Both the position numbers and the translations under genes were made by a program. A stretch of DNA of 10,282 bases from Euperipatoides rowelli. Its lineage: Eukaryota > Onychophora > Udeonychophora > Euonychophora > Peripatopsidae. The stretch's first letter is position 1; each line of letters begins with the position of its first letter. This document shows, piece by piece, positions 7,383 to 10,282 of this stretch. The stretch lies in assembly GCA_003024985.2 (NCBI GenBank), contig PXIH01S0013738.1. One strand, 5' to 3'. The notes under the pieces are model-generated. The model ran no database searches and was not told the origin of the DNA. It worked only from the letters and a program-made list of their open reading frames with translations.

Positions 7383-7518
7383 TGCAGCCTGTTTTATATC
7401 AATCGTGTTGCTAAGAGCGTCTACCACCAGATGATGGCTTCACTGATTGGTCAGCATACTGGTGACTACTTCCTGCATGTAGATTACAATTACCTCATCT
7501 TACGTTTAGCTCCACCAG
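7383..7518 (+). CDS. Internal exon of an unidentified host gene
   Basis: A pyrimidine-rich acceptor (CTCATCTCCTCGATTTCTCCAG, ending 7382) and a textbook donor (CACCAG|GTGAGTAA, GT at 7519-7520) bound 136 nt. Only phase 0 is open. The peptide starts CSLFYINRVAKSVYHQMM, contains GQHTGDYFLHVDYNYLIL and ends RLAPP plus the first base of the next codon. Base composition is near 45% GC against AT-rich introns, and the peptide mixes aromatic and polar residues like a folded globular domain. A second acceptor ending at 7349 (CTAAATTTCAG) would add 11 in-frame codons (PNLSSSPRFLQ). An in-frame TAG at 7335 limits any further extension. The following exon must begin in phase 1. I do not recognise the protein family. 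The gene runs opposite to PPP6C. Confidence 0.8.
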
Positions 7519-8100
7519 GTGAGTAAAATTCACTTTAAGATTTTGTAAAGTAGAAGTAATTACAGCATGATCTTGTAGTTAGTTGGATAAAATACTCTAG
7601 GCTAATTTCTTTGTAGATTAGTAATAATTATAAAAGAACATGAATAATATGCATTAAACACTTCAAGCAGTAATTCTGTAGTATATGCTAAGATTGTTCA
7701 AAAATAAATCATCTCTTTTGTCGGAACTGTATGTGGGCATAGATTGGCTGCTGATTGGCCATACTTAGAAGCATTGCATAGCAGATAGCATAGCATTTAG
7801 ACAAATATTCAATACAAAAATTGTTTATATGTGAAAAAATAATTATAAATCAATACTCTAAATAATTTTGCATAAATAAATATTGCAATATTATTAACAA
7901 CAAATCTGCCACTCTTCAGGAGTTATGTAGCCTACCATGGTTTTCAGCTAGACAAAATTATCAAAAAAATTAGGAATGAAAGAAATGATAATGCATTTCA
8001 TTCTGGAATTTATCTAACTTTATCCACAAATAAAGTAGTAAACTACATAACTCCCTCCTTTGACAAGAGCAACTTCAGGATGTGGAAAAAAAATTTAAAA
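7519..8100. other. Probable intron after the 7383 exon
   Basis: AT-rich, starting with the GTGAGT donor. No following exon was found on the plus strand before the window ends. Short local repeats of GCATAGCA occur near 7775-7800. Nothing else was supported. Confidence 0.55.
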
Positions 8101-8530
8101 CAATCTTGAACATTATTTTGAAAAAATATTTGAATCTTGTAACCCATTTGTAATAGTTTATAACTTTCCAAGATCCATAACACTATAACAATGTAACTTT
8201 CAAAAAATCTTTGCACTCTGTAACCATGTAACATTTGTAAAAATTGAAAAGAACATAGTTTTACAAGCCTTGTAATTAATGTATGTACTCAGAACATTGA
8301 GAAATATAATCCTTGTACCAACATTTGTATTTTTTTTTTAACTCGTAATAATCTTGTAAAGCCTTGAGTTTTGTAACGAAGTAAACTTTGTAATAAACAT
8401 TTGTAATTTTAGCAATTGTAACCCTCGTAAGGATTTTAATTCTGTAAAAATCTAAACCATATAAAGATTTGTTTGTAAACAATTAAACTTAAATTGTAAT
8501 GTCCAAGCTATTTACAATAAAGCTTGAACC
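8100..8530. repeat. Degenerate TTGTAA-rich tandem array
   Basis: About twenty GTAA-type words occur in 360 bases, many as TTGTAA, often 8-11 bases apart (for example at 8220, 8228, 8237 and 8373, 8381, 8390). Longer similarity links the blocks starting near 8108, 8190 and 8293 (a GAACATT/GAAAAAATAT word followed by TTGTAAC and ATTTGTAA). This suggests decayed units of roughly 80-95 bases. The two minus-strand ORFs here (8043-8234 and 8276-8482) translate the repeat as recurring Tyr-Lys pairs and are not credible genes. Confidence 0.6.
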
Positions 8531-8845
8531 TTTACTTTAAAAGATTCCAAAGTGTAAATAAGTTTTTTTTTTTTATATACATGTAGATCAAAAAAATCTT
8601 ACAATTAGGAATGCAATAGCTGTGTAAGGTATTTCATTCAGTAGTTTGATTGAATTATACATGAAACAAATAACTTAATCACCTTCTATCGGCAGGTTGG
8701 TTAATTAAAAACTTCCCATAATTTCTCACTATTAGCATCTGCTAAATACTTTTGCATTAGCAAATTAATTTTTTTGAAAAATTTAGACATTAATATTTTG
8801 TCAGATGTTCTAGTTTCTACCCCTATTGTTGGTGTGTTAGAGGCT
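8531..8845. other. Non-coding AT-rich stretch
   Basis: No gene or element was supported. It contains a long T run near 8564-8574 and ends where repeat A copy 3 begins. Confidence 0.5.
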
Positions 8846-9003
8846 CTATTCTATCACGACAAAGGCTATGTTTTAGAATAATGTTAATTTAGGTTTCTAG
8901 CATGATACCCTCTGCTATTTGCATGACTACACCTCCGAAGCTGCACCGATGCACTCGCGTGGGAGCACAATATAGTCATTACAAATATAGAGGCTACCTA
9001 TTA
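8846..9003 (+). repeat. Repeat A, copy 3 (core only)
   Basis: It is collinear with 3715-3871, with roughly seven or eight differences, including a 3-base insertion and a 2-base deletion inside the hairpin. The upstream part of the tandem unit (TCACCGG word, C run) is absent, so this core is probably the mobile or conserved unit. Its right end (GGCTACCTATTA) runs directly into the (TTA)n tract at the tail of the LINE. Confidence 0.85.
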
Positions 9004-10200
9004 TTATTATTAAAATAGTTTATTGCTTCAAAAAGGATTACAGTGAATAACAAAGAAAAAGTAAATTATTTAGCCCAAATGGTTATAAGAATTCTTACAG
9101 ATAGTAAAAAGTTATTATTTACAAAAAAAACAATTGTATTAACTAATACAAACACTTTACAAACATACTGTAGTTTTAAGAACTGTTCAAGAATTTGTAT
9201 TAGCCAGAAGATTAAATTCCTCAATATTTTCATTAATCACATGCAAAAATGATATAATTGTTGCGTTCATAAATCTGTTTGCTTTTGCAAATGGTACTCT
9301 TAAAAAATGTTCTCCTCTTGAACTTCTTCCTGATGATTCTCCTTGGGTTGGAGGAATGAAACCTGGATAATTACTAATAAACTTAAAAGCAAATTGTTTA
9401 TGCAAAGACACTCTTCTATCATATAGTGATTCAAGGGAAAGGTGATCTAAAGATCTTGTCCTTCCCCTATACCTATATCCCATAATTACTCTCAACACTC
9501 TGTTCTGTAATTTTTCCAACTCATCAGATAAGATTTTAGGAGCAATGAAGGGTGCCATACTGGAGCTCCATATTCCAGTGTAGGTCTAATATAAGCCATG
9601 TAGACCAAATTCATGGATTTTTCATCCATGCCAATCTTTCTCATAGAATATCACACACATTTTTATTGGCTTTTTTAATTATAGTTTGTATGTGCTTATT
9701 CCATTTTAAGTCATCTTGAATGGTAATTCCTAAAAGGTTAAAGTGTGATGATTGGTGCAAATTTATTCCTAAAGAAATAGATATTGGTGTTTTATAATGT
9801 TTGAAGTCAATTGACACATAAGTACACTTAGATAAATTTAAAGGTAGGTCAATTTCTCTTGATTGTTTAACTACTTGATTAAAGACAATTTGGGGAGATT
9901 TTAAGGTTGATTTGTTTATCAAACAAGAAATGGTACGGCCATCCGCATACTTTTGAGAGCCCTGTATATCTATAGCAACATCGTTAACAATAATGGCGAA
10001 AAATAAAGGATCCCATAATATTCCTTGTGGGATGCCATTCGATTCCCTGTAGGTTAACAGATTGGATTTACTACCATTTTTCACAATTTGAGTTCACTGG
10101 TGTAGAAATGAGGCAATCTATTTACTGTAGAGTGCTGGTGGATTCATTAAGAGCCATTATTTTAAAATTCAGACAAAAAGAAGTGATTTTTGATAGTTGT
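8999..10200 (-). mobile_element. 5'-truncated or cut-off CR1/Jockey-type non-LTR retrotransposon
   Basis: On the minus strand the order is reverse-transcriptase coding remains, a short 3' UTR of about 180 bases (9186 down to about 9014), and a (TAA)n tail at about 8999-9013. The protein pattern (GIPQG, YAD-, LLGITI-DLKWN, RP-LEYG--VW, LSDELE-LQ, LESLYDRR-SL) is that of CR1/L2/Jockey-group LINEs found across invertebrates. Recognisable coding similarity fades near 10160-10200, so the true 5' extent is unclear and may run past the window end. The element is inactive. Confidence 0.88.
9187..10159 (-). pseudogene. Broken LINE reverse transcriptase, C-terminal half
   Basis: Three frames must be read together. 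The upstream part (about 10159 to 9641) contains IASFLHQ, TQIVKNG, GIPQG (10022-10036), PLFF, the active-site box as YADG (9938-9949), LNLSKC, and LLGITIQDDLKWNKHI. It is interrupted by in-frame stops at 10118-10120 and 10094-10096, and probably another at 10157-10159. A frame change near 9645 leads into KIGMDEKS and YIRPTLEYGAPVWHP. A second change near 9540 leads into ILSDELEKLQNRVLRVIMG, LESLYDRRVSL and a C-terminal PPTQGESSGR region, with a stop at 9187-9189. The second catalytic Asp of the usual YADD box is Gly (codon GGC), which would abolish polymerase activity on its own. The finger domain and any endonuclease part are missing or outside the window. Confidence 0.93.
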
Positions 10201-10282
10201 ATTTTTTGATTGGCTTGATTTTTTTTTATGTTGAAGTAGGTCATGGGAAATGAATACTGTGCAATTTTGAGGCCCTGAAAAA
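10201..10282. other. Window end, nothing supported
   Basis: AT-rich sequence with a T run near 10220-10227. On the minus strand it could be further decayed LINE sequence, since the finger and FxKAFD-type motifs would be expected here, but no convincing match was seen. Confidence 0.4.

Noticed and set aside
8043-8482. Two minus-strand ORFs of 63 and 68 codons
   Set aside because: Their Tyr-Lys-rich sequence is produced by the TTGTAA repeats read in reverse. There is no splice or start context.
9043-9252. 69-codon plus-strand ORF, and the 60-codon one at 10027-10209
   Set aside because: Both are antisense shadows of the LINE's 3' UTR and coding remains.
1-10282. CRISPR array, tRNA/rRNA genes, prokaryotic operon or defence system
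   Set aside because: No regularly spaced identical repeats, no cloverleaf or rRNA-like sequence and no tandem ORFs were seen. The splice sites and LINE show this is eukaryotic intron/intergenic DNA.

Overview
The window is AT-rich metazoan (probably invertebrate) genomic DNA, not bacterial or viral. The reasons are two short open exons bounded by good GT/AG splice sites, long non-coding introns, a decayed non-LTR retrotransposon, and diverged repeats. The species cannot be determined. Almost every long ORF is chance or repeat-derived; the real coding content is small.

The most secure host gene is a 58-nt exon on the minus strand (1988-2045). It encodes the conserved core of the protein phosphatase 6 catalytic subunit (PPP6C), with consensus acceptor and donor. 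None of its neighbouring exons was found in the window. A second secure exon lies on the plus strand (7383-7518, possibly from 7350). It ends at a perfect CAG|GTGAGT donor and is open in only one frame; its protein was not recognised. Two weaker plus-strand candidates for terminal exons lie at 1220-1294 and 5862-5984.

Region by region: 1-1769 holds three contig pieces separated by single N's. Their ends overlap by exactly 95 bp, in a pattern showing that the first two pieces are in the wrong order. 1988-2045 is the PPP6C exon. 2217-2578 is a ~316-bp retroposed insertion between perfect 23-bp target-site duplications. 2579-3600 is featureless AT-rich DNA. 3610-4190 is a diverged tandem pair of a hairpin-forming repeat with C and G runs (repeat A). 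4290-5030 and 6140-6905 are two diverged copies of a longer repeat (repeat B). 7241-7276 is a perfect 12-bp-stem hairpin upstream of the 7383 exon. 8100-8530 is a degenerate tandem array rich in TTGTAA. 8846-9003 is a third, nearly identical copy of repeat A, directly abutting the (TAA)n tail of a minus-strand CR1/Jockey-type LINE whose broken reverse-transcriptase gene covers about 9187-10160.

No operon, defence system or other new multi-gene system is visible. The points worth following up are the provable scaffold mis-order, the PPP6C exon facing an unidentified gene on the opposite strand, and the repeat A family.
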